Positions 1 to 8,385 of a stretch of DNA of 64,000 nucleotides are shown here, piece by piece. Location of the stretch: assembly GCA_018240785.1 (NCBI GenBank), contig JAFEFC010000031.1, positions 1 through 64,000 of the forward strand, given 5' to 3'. The stretch is from Pseudomonadota bacterium (lineage in GTDB: Bacteria > Pseudomonadota > Gammaproteobacteria > Burkholderiales > Rhodocyclaceae). Made by a program: the position numbers and the translations under genes. How positions within the stretch are numbered: position 1 is the stretch's first letter; each line of letters opens with the position of its first letter. Under the pieces are notes generated by a model that saw only the letters and a program-made list of their open reading frames with translations, did no database searches and was not told where the DNA came from.

Positions 1-49
1 CCCCAGCACCGGAACAGCCAAAACCACCGCAGCGCTCATAGAGGGGCGC

Positions 50-77
50 ATTATAAACAGCAAAATCGAATGGTCAA
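50..77 (-). promoter_or_regulatory. Strong sigma-70 promoter with rRNA-P1-like architecture, facing off the left edge
   Basis: Read on the minus strand there is a -35 element TTGACC (72-77), a 16-base spacer and a perfect -10 TATAAT (50-55), followed at once by the GC-rich discriminator GCGCCCC. A 16-base spacer with GCGC directly after the -10 is the known layout of stringently controlled rrn P1 promoters. No RNA gene is visible in the remaining 40 bases. An ATG at 37-39 opens a short hydrophobic frame, but it would leave only a few untranslated bases, so I do not call it as a gene. Confidence 0.6.
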
Positions 78-131
78 CACTTCAAGACAATCATTTTCGG
101 TTCGGCGATCAGGATTCAAATTGCTCGTGAA

Positions 132-1547
132 TCAATAATCGGAACCGCCACCAAAACTTCCACCGCCAGCGTAATTCTCGAAGCGGGTGTTTTCACCAAT
201 GAAAGTCAGCCGCACGGTGCCGGTCGGTCCATTACGATGCTTGCCGATGATCAATTCGGCCGTGCCCTTGTCGGGCGAGTCCGGGTTGTAGACCTCGTCG
301 CGGTAAATGAACATGATGATGTCCGCATCCTGTTCGATGGCGCCCGACTCGCGCAGGTCCGACATCACCGGGCGCTTGTTCGGCCTCTGCTCCAGACTGC
401 GGTTGAGCTGCGACAACGCAACAATGGGCACGTGCAACTCCTTGGCGAGCGACTTCACCGAGCGCGAGATCTCCGACAGCTCGGATGCGCGGTTGTCGCT
501 CTCGCGCGTACCACTCATCAACTGCAGGTAGTCGATGACGATCAGGCCAAGCTTGCCGCACTGGCGGGAGAGGCGCCGCGCGCGGGCACGGAGGTCGATC
601 GGATTGAGGCCGGGCGTCTCGTCGATGAAGAGCGGCGCGTCGTAGAGCTTGCCCATGGCGACGGTCAGGCGCTGCCAGTCGTCGTCCGTCAGGCGGCCGC
701 TGCGGATCTTCTGCATGTCGATGCGCCCCACCGACGAGATGAAGCGCGTCGCCAACTGCGTGCCGGGCATCTCCATCGAGAAGATCGCAACCGGCAGCCG
801 CTGGTCGACGGCAATGTGTTCGGCCAGGTTGAGCGCGAAGGTCGTCTTGCCCATCGCCGGACGGCCGGCGACGATGATCATGTCCGACGGCTGCAGGCCG
901 GACGTCTTGTCGTCGAGGTCGATCAGACCCGTCGGCACACCGGTGACCTCCGACGGATTGTCGCGATCGTAGAGTTCCTGCACCCGATCGACGACCTGCT
1001 TCAGGATGGGCTGGATGGACACGAAGCCCGTCGAATGGCGCGCGCCCGCCTCCGCAATCTCGAAGACCTTGGCTTCGGCCTCGTCGAGCAACATCTTCGC
1101 GTCCTTGCCCGATGGGCTCAGCGCGCTCGCCGCAATCTCATCCCCCACCGCCACCAGTTTGCGCAGGATGGCGCGCTCGCGGACGATCTCCGCGTAGCGC
1201 CGGATGTTCGCCGCCGAGGGTGTGTTGTTGGCGATCTCCGCGAGATATGCGAGACCGCCGGCCTGCTCGGCCTCGCCGCTCTTCTCGAGCGATTCGAAGA
1301 CGGTGACAACGTCCGCCGGCTTGCCCAAGTCGATCAGCTTGGCGATGTGGCGATAGATTCGGCGATGATCATCGCGATAGAAATCTGCCTCGCTGGCCAG
1401 ATCCGCCACCCTCTCCCACGCCTGGTTGTCGAGCAGGATGCCACCGATCAGGGACTGCTCGGCCTCGAGCGAATGCGGCGGAAGCTTGATGGCGGCCAGT
1501 TGCGGATCGCCCCCCAGGTCGGGGGCGCGTCGGGTCTGGGTGTTCAT
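132..1547 (-). CDS. dnaB: Replicative DNA helicase DnaB
   Basis: Hexameric 5'-3' helicase that unwinds DNA at the replication fork and recruits primase. The 471-residue product has the usual family length: an N-terminal DnaB domain (about 25-125) and a RecA-like core with Walker A GRPAMGKT (228-235) and Walker B LIVIDYLQLM (335-344). I chose the ATG at 1547 (MNTQTRR); a GTG two codons upstream is possible, and no strong Shine-Dalgarno decides between them. It is the last gene of the S6-PriB-S18-L9 block but is separated from rplI by a terminator, so it is probably transcribed partly by read-through. The C-terminus ends in a Gly/Ser/Phe-rich tail. Identification is secure. Confidence 0.97.
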   Translation of the reverse strand: MNTQTRRAPDLGGDPQLAAIKLPPHSLEAEQSLIGGILLDNQAWERVADLASEADFYRDDHRRIYRHIAKLIDLGKPADVVTVFESLEKSGEAEQAGGLAYLAEIANNTPSAANIRRYAEIVRERAILRKLVAVGDEIAASALSPSGKDAKMLLDEAEAKVFEIAEAGARHSTGFVSIQPILKQVVDRVQELYDRDNPSEVTGVPTGLIDLDDKTSGLQPSDMIIVAGRPAMGKTTFALNLAEHIAVDQRLPVAIFSMEMPGTQLATRFISSVGRIDMQKIRSGRLTDDDWQRLTVAMGKLYDAPLFIDETPGLNPIDLRARARRLSRQCGKLGLIVIDYLQLMSGTRESDNRASELSEISRSVKSLAKELHVPIVALSQLNRSLEQRPNKRPVMSDLRESGAIEQDADIIMFIYRDEVYNPDSPDKGTAELIIGKHRNGPTGTVRLTFIGENTRFENYAGGGSFGGGSDY

Positions 1548-1613
1548 GAGCACGGCCGATGATGCGAAAGGGAAAACATTCTAAGTCGCGACGGGACCGC
1601 CGCGTCAGATAGC

Positions 1614-1638
1614 AAAAAGGGCTGCCCAGGGCAGCCCT
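1614..1638 (-). terminator. Rho-independent terminator after rplI
   Basis: A perfect palindrome at 1618-1638 (arms AGGGCTGCCC / GGGCAGCCCT around one base) is followed, on the minus strand, by five T residues (1614-1618 on the plus strand are A). It lies 27 bases beyond the rplI stop and 67 bases before the dnaB start, so it should end or attenuate the ribosomal-protein transcript before dnaB. Confidence 0.85.
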
Positions 1639-1664
1639 CTTGCTTGATGCGAGACGGACTCGAC

Positions 1665-2117
1665 TTACTGCTGCTCGCCCACCACCGCGACGGTGATCGT
1701 GGCGACCACGTCGGAGTGCAGGCCGACCTCGAGCTGGGTCTCGCCAACGGTCTTCAGCGGACCGTCCGGCATGCGGATGGCAGCGCGTTCGACCTGGAAG
1801 CCCTGGGCAGCCAGCGCCTCGGCGACGTCGGCGTTGGTGACCGAGCCGAACAGGCGGCCGTCCATGCCGGCCTTACGGCTGACCTGAACAGTGACGCCTT
1901 CGAGCTGAGCCGCGATCGCCTGCGAAGCAGCCAGCTTGTCGGCCTGCTGGCGCTCGAGCTCGGCGCGACGCGCTTCGAATTCCGCGAGGTTGGCCTGCGT
2001 TGCACGCTTGGCCTTGCCCTGCGGGATCAGGTAATTGCGGGCGTAACCGTCCTTGACCTTGACCACGTCGCCCAGGCCACCGAGGTTGACGACCTTGTCG
2101 AGAAGAATGATTTGCAT
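1665..2117 (-). CDS. rplI: 50S ribosomal protein L9
   Basis: Large-subunit protein that binds 23S rRNA near the L1 stalk. The 150-residue product starts [17 protein letters not shown] and has the two-domain form with a long connecting helix (about 45-80, rich in E/A/R/K). Length matches the family. A good ribosome binding site (AGAGAGGAT) precedes the ATG. It follows rpsR by 15 bases in the rpsF-priB-rpsR-rplI operon and is followed by a clear terminator. Identification is secure. Confidence 0.97.
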   Translation of the reverse strand: MQIILLDKVVNLGGLGDVVKVKDGYARNYLIPQGKAKRATQANLAEFEARRAELERQQADKLAASQAIAAQLEGVTVQVSRKAGMDGRLFGSVTNADVAEALAAQGFQVERAAIRMPDGPLKTVGETQLEVGLHSDVVATITVAVVGEQQ

Positions 2118-2132
2118 GACGTCTATCCTCTC

Positions 2133-2408
2133 TTACTGGTGCAGGTCGGTGTAAGGCATCAGGGCCAGGAAGCGCGCGCGCTTCACGGCGACCGACAGTT
2201 GGCGCTGGTAACCGGCCTTGGTGCCGGTGATGCGCGCCGGCATGATCTTGGCGTTCTCGGTGATGAAGTCCTTCAGGATCTCGACGTCCTTGTAATCGAC
2301 TTCCTCGATCTTCTCCGCGGTGAAGCGGCAGAACTTGCGACGCTTGAAGAGACCACGACCGCCGCGATCATCTTTTTTCTTGAACTTGGACTTGGGCTTG
2401 AAAGCCAT
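2133..2408 (-). CDS. rpsR: 30S ribosomal protein S18
   Basis: Small-subunit protein that pairs with S6 on the 16S rRNA platform. The 91-residue product is longer than the typical 75-80 because of a basic N-terminal extension ([17 protein letters not shown]) before the conserved core ([16 protein letters not shown], then [13 protein letters not shown]). AAGGAAACTGAA before the ATG gives a plausible binding site. It lies in the operon between priB and rplI with one base between the priB stop and its own start. Identification is secure. Confidence 0.96.
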   Translation of the reverse strand: MAFKPKSKFKKKDDRGGRGLFKRRKFCRFTAEKIEEVDYKDVEILKDFITENAKIMPARITGTKAGYQRQLSVAVKRARFLALMPYTDLHQ

Positions 2409-2409
2409 T

Positions 2410-2724
2410 TCAGTTTCCTTCCAGAAATTCGATTGTGTTCAGGTGCAGGACCGGGCTGCGACTGCGCATGCTCCTGGCGGCGAGGAACCCGGTGATCTTC
2501 ACCGCAGCTCCAGGCGAAGCCACTGCCAGCACGCCGGCAAGTTCGCCGACGGCCACCGCCTGCAGCTCCACCGAAACATCACGGGCAAGCCCCGCTTCCA
2601 TCTGTTTCGATTCATGCGCCAGGAGGCAGCTTGCGACCGGCACACCGGCAGGCGTTCGACGCAGCGGCAGCACTTCGGCCACGCGCGCATCGAGGCGCAG
2701 TTCGTTCAACCCCGGCTCAGGCAA
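2410..2724 (-). CDS. priB: Primosomal replication protein N (PriB)
   Basis: Small OB-fold single-strand DNA-binding protein of the replication-restart primosome, a partner of PriA. The frame sits between rpsF and rpsR, the standard position of priB, and encodes about 104 residues with the motif [15 protein letters not shown] and a C-terminal VKITGFLA typical of the family. There is no ATG at the 5' end. It must start at TTG, either at 2724, one base after the rpsF stop, or at 2709 (reading NELRLDARV), which aligns better with known PriB N-termini and gives about 99 residues. Either start implies translational coupling to rpsF. Confidence 0.88.
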   Translation of the reverse strand: MPEPGLNELRLDARVAEVLPLRRTPAGVPVASCLLAHESKQMEAGLARDVSVELQAVAVGELAGVLAVASPGAAVKITGFLAARSMRSRSPVLHLNTIEFLEGN

Positions 2725-2725
2725 C

Positions 2726-3103
2726 TCAGGCAGCTTCAGCGGCCGGCTTGGCTTCGTCGGACGACGTGCTCAGCGAGCGCGACTTCTCTTCCTTCATCAT
2801 CGGCGACGGCGTGGTCACCGCCTTCTTCATCTTGATGGTGAGGTGGCGCAGCACGGCGTCGTTGAACTTGAAGGCGTGCTCGAGCTCGGCCAGCGTCTCG
2901 CCGTCGCACTCGATGTTCATCAGCACGTAGTGGGCCTTGTGCACCTTCTGGATCGGGTAGGCCATCTGGCGGCGGCCCCAGTCTTCCAGGCGGTGGATCT
3001 GGCCGTTGCGGCCGGTCACGAGCGTCTTGTAGCGCTCGATCATCGCCGGGACCTGTTCCGACTGGTCCGGATGGACGATGAATACGATTTCGTAATGTCG
3101 CAT
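2726..3103 (-). CDS. rpsF: 30S ribosomal protein S6
   Basis: Small-subunit protein that binds the central 16S rRNA domain with S18. I start it at the ATG at 3103 ([17 protein letters not shown]), which has an AAGGAG site seven bases upstream and gives 125 residues, the normal length. The frame is open further upstream without family similarity. The core motif [19 protein letters not shown] is present. The C-terminus carries a charged, Ala-rich tail. It is the first gene of the S6-PriB-S18-L9 operon and has a recognisable promoter at 3174-3201. Confidence 0.96.
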   Translation of the reverse strand: MRHYEIVFIVHPDQSEQVPAMIERYKTLVTGRNGQIHRLEDWGRRQMAYPIQKVHKAHYVLMNIECDGETLAELEHAFKFNDAVLRHLTIKMKKAVTTPSPMMKEEKSRSLSTSSDEAKPAAEAA

Positions 3104-3173
3104 GCAAACTCCTTGCGGTTGATTGAAACAGCTCCCCGGCATGCGATTCCGGTGGAGCAAGGGAAGGGGCGGG

Positions 3174-3201
3174 ATTCTAGCAAGAAGCGCTGGAAAATCA
3201 A
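3174..3201 (-). promoter_or_regulatory. rpsF: Promoter of the rpsF operon
   Basis: On the minus strand, TTGATT (3196-3201) and TAGAAT (3174-3179) are separated by 16 bases, about 70 bases upstream of the rpsF ATG. The discriminator after the -10 (CCCGCCCC) is GC-rich, as expected for a growth-rate-controlled ribosomal-protein promoter. Confidence 0.6.
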
Positions 3202-3366
3202 AGCCGAGCATCCTGTCAACCGGATCCGTCGGCGCTCCGGTCAGCGTTGGGGGCGCTTACAAAATCCTGCTTACACTCTGACGCAGCCCCACCGACAGCG
3301 CTTCACCTATGATCGGCTCATCAGGGCTTTGCCCCGATCCAAGAACAACCGAAAAAGAGGCAGACC

Positions 3367-3708
3367 ATGAAAGCGAACTCTCCCCGCGCGCTGCTTGCCA
3401 CACTGCTGTGCGGCGGCCTGCTCGCCGCCACCGCCGCCCATGCCGACCGCGGAGACTGGGACGGTCCCGGTCGCGGCTGGGGTCATTACAAGCATCACCA
3501 TCATCACCGCTACGACCGCGACTACGACAGGGGCCCCACCGTGATTCGCGAGCGCGTGATCGTGCGCGAGCGCCCAAGCTATTACTACGACCCGCCCGTC
3601 GTGCATAACTACTATTACAGCGAGCCGGTGCGCACTTACCGCTACAGCCGCTCGCCTGCCATCGTCGTCGGCGTCGACATCCCTCCGCTGGTGATTCCGC
3701 TGCGCTGA
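3367..3708 (+). CDS. Small secreted His/Tyr/Arg-rich protein of unknown function
   Basis: I do not recognise the family. The 113-residue product starts with a clear Sec signal peptide (MKANSPRALLATLL to about residue 26, cleavage after AAHA). The mature part is short and polar: a Gly/Trp-rich segment, a histidine run (KHHHHHRYDRDYDRG), then alternating Arg/Glu and Tyr-rich stretches (SYYYDPPVVHNYYYSEP), ending in a hydrophobic VVGVDIPPLVIPL. There are no cysteines in the mature region. The ATG follows AAAGAGGCAGACC, an acceptable binding site. It is monocistronic, divergent from rpsF and convergent with hrpA. Metal binding by the His run, or surface attachment, is a guess only. Confidence 0.75.
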   Translation: MKANSPRALLATLLCGGLLAATAAHADRGDWDGPGRGWGHYKHHHHHRYDRDYDRGPTVIRERVIVRERPSYYYDPPVVHNYYYSEPVRTYRYSRSPAIVVGVDIPPLVIPLR

Positions 3709-3717
3709 TTCGCAAAC

Positions 3718-3748
3718 AGCCGGCCCGGGACGATCACCGCGGCCGGCT
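3718..3748. terminator. Inverted repeat between the small secreted gene and hrpA, possible bidirectional terminator
   Basis: Arms AGCCGGCC (3718-3725) and GGCCGGCT (3741-3748) flank a 15-base loop that contains the hrpA stop codon (3734-3736). The genes converge here, so a shared terminator is plausible, but neither side has a T tract. Confidence 0.35.
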
Positions 3749-6700
3749 CTCCCAGATCTTCTGCAGGCGCTTGACCGAAACCGGCATCGGCGTCTTCAGC
3801 TCCTGCGCGTAAAGCCCCACACGCAATTCCTCGAGCAGCCAGCGGAAATCGTCCAGGAACGGATCGGCCACACCCGCCCGGCGCTTGGCGAGCGCTTCGC
3901 GCTCCCAGGCCTGCGCCAGCGCCTTCCACTCGGCCATCAACTGCGCATCCCGTGCAGGGTTGTTACGGAACTTGTCCACCCGCACCGACGCCGCCTTCAG
4001 GTAGCGCGGGAAGTGCGACAAGCGCTCCCACGGAAAGACGGTCAGGAAATCCTTGGGCAGCAGTGCGAGCAACTGGGCCTGCATGTCGGCGACGAGGTCA
4101 GGGACGGCCTTCAGTCCGGCGAGACGTTTCTGCAGGCCGGCGTATTCGCTCACGAGCTGGCCGGCCAGGCGCATGAATTCCTGCGCAACCAGCGTCACCC
4201 GCGGCTTGGCTTCGGCGCAGCGCCGGGCGAAAGCCTCGGCGTCGGCCGGCACTGGATCGAGCAGGCAGCAGCGCGCCAGCGTGGCCTCCACCAGGCGCGC
4301 CTTCAACTCGGCCTCGGTGCCGAAGCTCATGTACTGCAGCGCGAGTTCGCGCAGGCCAGGCAGGCGCTCGACGGCACGAACCTGATCCTTGAGATTCAAC
4401 GCGAACAGTCGTGCCAGACCCTTGCGATGGACGCGCGCCGCCTCGTCCGGCGTGTCGTAGGGGCGCAGCGACACGCCCTCGCCGTCGTCGTGCAAGGCCG
4501 GGAAGCCGATCACATCGCGCCCCGCGACCTTGACCTCGAGCAGTTCGGGGAGCGCGCCGAAGGACCAGGCGGTGAAACTCGCCGCAGGCACCGCAGCCTG
4601 TGGCTGTGAGGGCTTGCGCTCGTCGGTGCGCTCCGCGCCGAGCTTGGCCTCCCTGCCCTCAGGCATCCGTCCAGAACTCGCACCGCCAATCTTCGCGCCG
4701 CTGAAACGGGCCGCCACCTGCTCGCGGAAGCGCGCGCGCAGCTCGGCGAGGTTGCGTGACTGACCGAGCATGCGTCCGTGCTCGTCGATGACGCGGAAGT
4801 TCATGAAGCAGTGCGGCTTCAGATTCTCCAGCCGGAAGCTCTCCAACGGCAGCTTGAGCTGCACGCGCTCCTCGACGAAGCGCTGCAGCGCCTTCAGCAG
4901 CGGCTCGTCGGCGTCGAATTCACCAGCCTCGAACGCGGCGATGAAGGCGGCGGCGCTGTCGGCCATCGGCTGCAGACGGTGGCGATGCTTCTGCGGCACC
5001 GTCTTCAGCAGCGCGGTGATCTTCTCCTCCAGCAGGCCCGGCACCAGCCATTCACAGCGGTTGGCAGGGACCTGGTTCAGCATCGCCAGCGGCACCGTCA
5101 GGGTCACGCCGTCGTCCGTCTCGCCGGGCTGGTGCAGGTAGGCGAGCGTCAGTTTCTGGCCCAGCACCTCGAAGCGCGTCGGAAAGCGATCAGTGGTCAC
5201 CCCCTCGGCGTCGTGGCGCATCAACTGGTCGCGCGTCAGGTACAGCAGCTTCGGATCGGCCTTCTCGGCCGGCTTGCGCCATGCGTCGAAAGAAGCCAGG
5301 TCGAGCACATCCGCGGGAATCTTGCTGTCGTAGAAAGCCTCGATCAGCGTCTCGTCGACCAGCACATCGGGGCGACGCGACTTGTGCTCGAGGCGCTCGA
5401 TCTCCGCCACCAGGCGCTGGTTGTGCGCAAAGAACGGCATGGACCGGGCAGGCCCCTCGGCGATGTCCCCGGCGACCAGCCCTTCGCGGATGAACAATTC
5501 GCGGCACAGCCCGGGGTCGATCTCGCCGTACGTCACGCCACGCCGCGCATACAGCACCAGCCCATGCACGGTGCCGCGCTCCCAGGCGCGCACGCTGCCG
5601 GCGCTCCGGGACCAGTGAGGCTCGAACACCGAACGCTTCAGCAGGTGGGCGCCGACCTCCTCCACCCACTCCGGCTCGATGCGCGCGATGCAGCGGCCAA
5701 ACAGCCGGCTGGTCTCGACCAGCTCGGCGGCCATGATCCACTTGCCCGCCTTCTTCGCCAGCGCCGAGCCGGGATGCGGCCAGAACTTGATGCCGCGCGC
5801 GCCCAGATACGAACCGGCCTGCGGACCCGAGGCGTCCTCGACCTTGCAGCCCACATGGCCGAGCAAACCGGCGAGCAGCGCCTTGTGGATGGCCTCATAG
5901 TTCGCCGGCAACTGGTTTTCCTTCCAGCCGTGCTCGGCGCACAGCACATGCAACTGGGCGTGGACGTCGCGCCACTCGCGCATGCGCATGTACGACAGGA
6001 AATGCTTCTTGCACCAGGCCTTCTGCTTGCTGCCCGATTCGTGGCGCTGGACCTCGTCCCACGCCTTCCACAGATGCAGGTACCACAGGAACTCCGAGCG
6101 CTGATCCTGCTCGCCGCCGCGAAACCTTGCATGCGCCTGGTCGGCCGCGCCCGGGCTGTCCTGCGGGCGCTCGCGCGGATCCTGCACCGACAGCGCGGCG
6201 GCGATCACCAGCAGCTCGGCGACGCAGCCGCGGTCGCGCGCGGCGAGGATCATGCGGCCGATCTTGGGGTCGAGCGGCAGCTTGCCGAGTTCGCGGCCGA
6301 TCGGCGTCAGCTCGCGCGCCTCGTCGTCGGTCACCGCGCCGAGTTCAGTGAGCAACGCGTAGCCATCGCCGATCAGCCGCGAGCCGGGCGCATCGATGAA
6401 GGGGAAGTCCTCCACCGCGCCCAGCTTCAGCGACTTCATGCGCAGGATCACGCCGGCGAGCGAGGAGCGCAGGATCTCGGGATCGGTATGCGCCGGCCGC
6501 CTGGCGAAGTCGTCCTCGTCGTAGAGGCGGAAGCAGATGCCGTCCATCACTCGGCCGCAGCGGCCGGCGCGCTGCTGCGCAGCCGATTGCGCGACCTTCT
6601 CGATCTGCAGTTGCTCGACCTTGTTGCGCGGCGAGTAGCGCTTGACCCGCGCCAGGCCGGTGTCGACCACGTAGCGGATGCCCGGCACGGTGAGCGAGGT

Positions 6701-7870
6701 TTCGGCGACGTTGGTCGACAGCACCACGCGCCGGCCGCTGGAGGGCGCGAACACCCTCGCCTGCTCCTGCGCCGACTGGCGCGCGAACAGCGGCAGGATC
6801 TCGGTGCCCGGCAGGTGGTGCGCCTTGCGCAGCGCCTCGGCGGCCTCGCGAATCTCGCGTTCGCCGGGCAGGAACACCAGCACGTCGCCCGGGCCGCAGC
6901 GCTGCGCCTCGTCCACCGCATCCACCAGGGCATCGAGCAGGTCGCGGCCGCGCTCGCGCTCCTTCCGCTGCTGCGCGCGCTCGTCGGCGCGCGCTGGCGC
7001 CACCTCGTCGTCGGACTCTACCGGCCGCCAGCGCATCTCGATCGGATACAGCCGGCCCGACACCTCGATCACCGGCGCCGGACGCCCGGCCGCATCGGCG
7101 AAATGCCTGGCGAAGCGCTCTGCGTCGAGCGTCGCCGAGGTGACGATGAGCTTGAGGTCGGGACGCCTGGGCAGCAGCGTGCGCAGGTAACCGAGCAGGA
7201 AGTCGATGTTGAGGCTGCGCTCGTGCGCCTCGTCGATGATGATCGTGTCGTAGGCGGCGAGCAGCGGATCGGTCTGCGTCTCGGCGAGCAGGATGCCGTC
7301 GGTCATCAGCTTGATGTGGCTGGACGCGCTCAGCTTGTCGGTGAAGCGGATCTTGTAGCCCACTGCCTGGCCGAGCGGGCTGTTCAGCTCCTGCGCGATG
7401 CGGGTGGCGGTGGCGCGCGCCGCCAGCCGGCGCGGCTGCGTGTGGCCGATGAGGCCCGCGGCGCCGCGACCGAGCGCGAGGCAGATCTTGGGCAGTTGCG
7501 TGGTCTTGCCCGAGCCCGTCTCACCGCAGACGATGATGACCTGGTGCGCGGCGAGCACGCCGGCGATCTCCTCGCGCCGCCCAGACACCGGCAGCTCGGC
7601 GGGGAAATCCGGCTGCGGCACCGCCGCGATGCGCGCTGTCAGGGCTGCCCTGGAGCGCTCGAGCAAGGCGTCGAACTCGGCCTGAAGACGCGCGCGACGA
7701 TCGCCGGCGCGGCCATCCCCGCCCTCGCGCGCGCTGCTGCCGGCCGCCTTCCCGCCCGCCGGCCGGCGCAGGTCGCGCGCCATGCGGCGCAGACGCGGCC
7801 GGTCCGCGCTCAGGCAGTCGTCGAAGGTCGGCGCACCGGTGTTGCGCCCGCTGTCGTGTTCAACCTGCAT
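3734..7870 (-). CDS. hrpA: ATP-dependent RNA helicase HrpA
   Basis: Large DEAH-box helicase; the E. coli homologue processes fimbrial mRNA and rescues stalled ribosomes. The 1378-residue product has Walker A GETGSGKTT (116-124), the DEAH box (213-216), SATLD, the helicase motif QRAGRCGR, then the HA2/OB-fold region and the long C-terminal DUF3418 domain found in HrpA. The first 60 residues are Arg/Gly-rich and not conserved, so the start (ATG at 7870) is less certain than the rest. It is a single gene, convergent with the small secreted gene and divergent from the cysteine-cluster gene at 8047. No frameshift is seen. Confidence 0.95.
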   Translation of the reverse strand: MQVEHDSGRNTGAPTFDDCLSADRPRLRRMARDLRRPAGGKAAGSSAREGGDGRAGDRRARLQAEFDALLERSRAALTARIAAVPQPDFPAELPVSGRREEIAGVLAAHQVIIVCGETGSGKTTQLPKICLALGRGAAGLIGHTQPRRLAARATATRIAQELNSPLGQAVGYKIRFTDKLSASSHIKLMTDGILLAETQTDPLLAAYDTIIIDEAHERSLNIDFLLGYLRTLLPRRPDLKLIVTSATLDAERFARHFADAAGRPAPVIEVSGRLYPIEMRWRPVESDDEVAPARADERAQQRKERERGRDLLDALVDAVDEAQRCGPGDVLVFLPGEREIREAAEALRKAHHLPGTEILPLFARQSAQEQARVFAPSSGRRVVLSTNVAETSLTVPGIRYVVDTGLARVKRYSPRNKVEQLQIEKVAQSAAQQRAGRCGRVMDGICFRLYDEDDFARRPAHTDPEILRSSLAGVILRMKSLKLGAVEDFPFIDAPGSRLIGDGYALLTELGAVTDDEARELTPIGRELGKLPLDPKIGRMILAARDRGCVAELLVIAAALSVQDPRERPQDSPGAADQAHARFRGGEQDQRSEFLWYLHLWKAWDEVQRHESGSKQKAWCKKHFLSYMRMREWRDVHAQLHVLCAEHGWKENQLPANYEAIHKALLAGLLGHVGCKVEDASGPQAGSYLGARGIKFWPHPGSALAKKAGKWIMAAELVETSRLFGRCIARIEPEWVEEVGAHLLKRSVFEPHWSRSAGSVRAWERGTVHGLVLYARRGVTYGEIDPGLCRELFIREGLVAGDIAEGPARSMPFFAHNQRLVAEIERLEHKSRRPDVLVDETLIEAFYDSKIPADVLDLASFDAWRKPAEKADPKLLYLTRDQLMRHDAEGVTTDRFPTRFEVLGQKLTLAYLHQPGETDDGVTLTVPLAMLNQVPANRCEWLVPGLLEEKITALLKTVPQKHRHRLQPMADSAAAFIAAFEAGEFDADEPLLKALQRFVEERVQLKLPLESFRLENLKPHCFMNFRVIDEHGRMLGQSRNLAELRARFREQVAARFSGAKIGGASSGRMPEGREAKLGAERTDERKPSQPQAAVPAASFTAWSFGALPELLEVKVAGRDVIGFPALHDDGEGVSLRPYDTPDEAARVHRKGLARLFALNLKDQVRAVERLPGLRELALQYMSFGTEAELKARLVEATLARCCLLDPVPADAEAFARRCAEAKPRVTLVAQEFMRLAGQLVSEYAGLQKRLAGLKAVPDLVADMQAQLLALLPKDFLTVFPWERLSHFPRYLKAASVRVDKFRNNPARDAQLMAEWKALAQAWEREALAKRRAGVADPFLDDFRWLLEELRVGLYAQELKTPMPVSVKRLQKIWESRPR

Positions 7871-8046
7871 CGGTGTTCATCGTCTGATCGAAGCGCGCAT
7901 TATCCCTTTGTTGCAGTGCGGGTGCGACAATGGCGGCCATCCCGACCCTGCCGCTCCGCCATGCCCAGCCTGCCCTTCGCCCACGCGGTTCCGCGTACCG
8001 AGGTCGCCATCGAGCCACCGCCCGAGCGCACCGGAGTCTGACGACG

Positions 8047-8304
8047 ATGGACTGCCGCCCGGGCTGTGCCGCCTGCTGCATCGCGCCGTCGATCTCCTCG
8101 CCCATTCCCGGCATGCCGCAGGGCAAGCCTGCGGGGGCACGCTGCATCCAGCTCGACGAACACGATCACTGCAAGCTGTTCGGGGACCCACGCCGACCCG
8201 CCGTCTGCAGCAGCCTGCAGCCTTCGACCGAGATGTGCGGCGACAGCCGCGAGGCGGCGATGATCTGGCTGACGCGGCTCGAGCGGCTGACCAGCAGGGA
8301 ATGA
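8047..8304 (+). CDS. YkgJ-type zinc/iron-chelating cysteine-cluster protein
   Basis: Small cytoplasmic protein of the YkgJ family (CxxxCxxCC cluster), thought to chelate a metal; the physiological role is unknown. I start it at the ATG at 8047 because the cysteine cluster begins at once ([17 protein letters not shown]); the open frame extends upstream without similarity. The product is 85 residues with further cysteines at GARCIQL, HCKLFG, AVCSS and EMCGD, in the family pattern [25 protein letters not shown]. It lies 81 bases upstream of uppP on the same strand, with a promoter-like element in between. Confidence 0.85.
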   Translation: MDCRPGCAACCIAPSISSPIPGMPQGKPAGARCIQLDEHDHCKLFGDPRRPAVCSSLQPSTEMCGDSREAAMIWLTRLERLTSRE

Positions 8305-8349
8305 CCGCAAAGCGCAACTGCATTCGCCGCAGCGCAACACCGCCGCAGC

Positions 8350-8355
8350 TATAAT
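8350..8355 (+). promoter_or_regulatory. uppP: Candidate -10 element for uppP
   Basis: A perfect TATAAT lies 30 bases before the uppP ATG. No convincing -35 hexamer is seen 16-18 bases upstream, so the promoter may depend on an activator or be weak. Confidence 0.4.
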
Positions 8356-8385
8356 CGTCGCCTTTTCCGACCAGCCCTTAGCCGC

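Noticed and set aside
37-39. Possible start of a minus-strand protein (MSAAVVLAVPVLG) at the left edge
   Set aside because: It would begin almost at the predicted transcription start, with only 13 codons visible. The promoter style favours a stable-RNA leader.
4778-8041. A 1087-codon open frame on the plus strand opposite hrpA
   Set aside because: It is the antisense of a well-conserved helicase, is rich in Arg/His/Leu/Ala as expected from high-GC shadow frames, and shows no recognisable domain.
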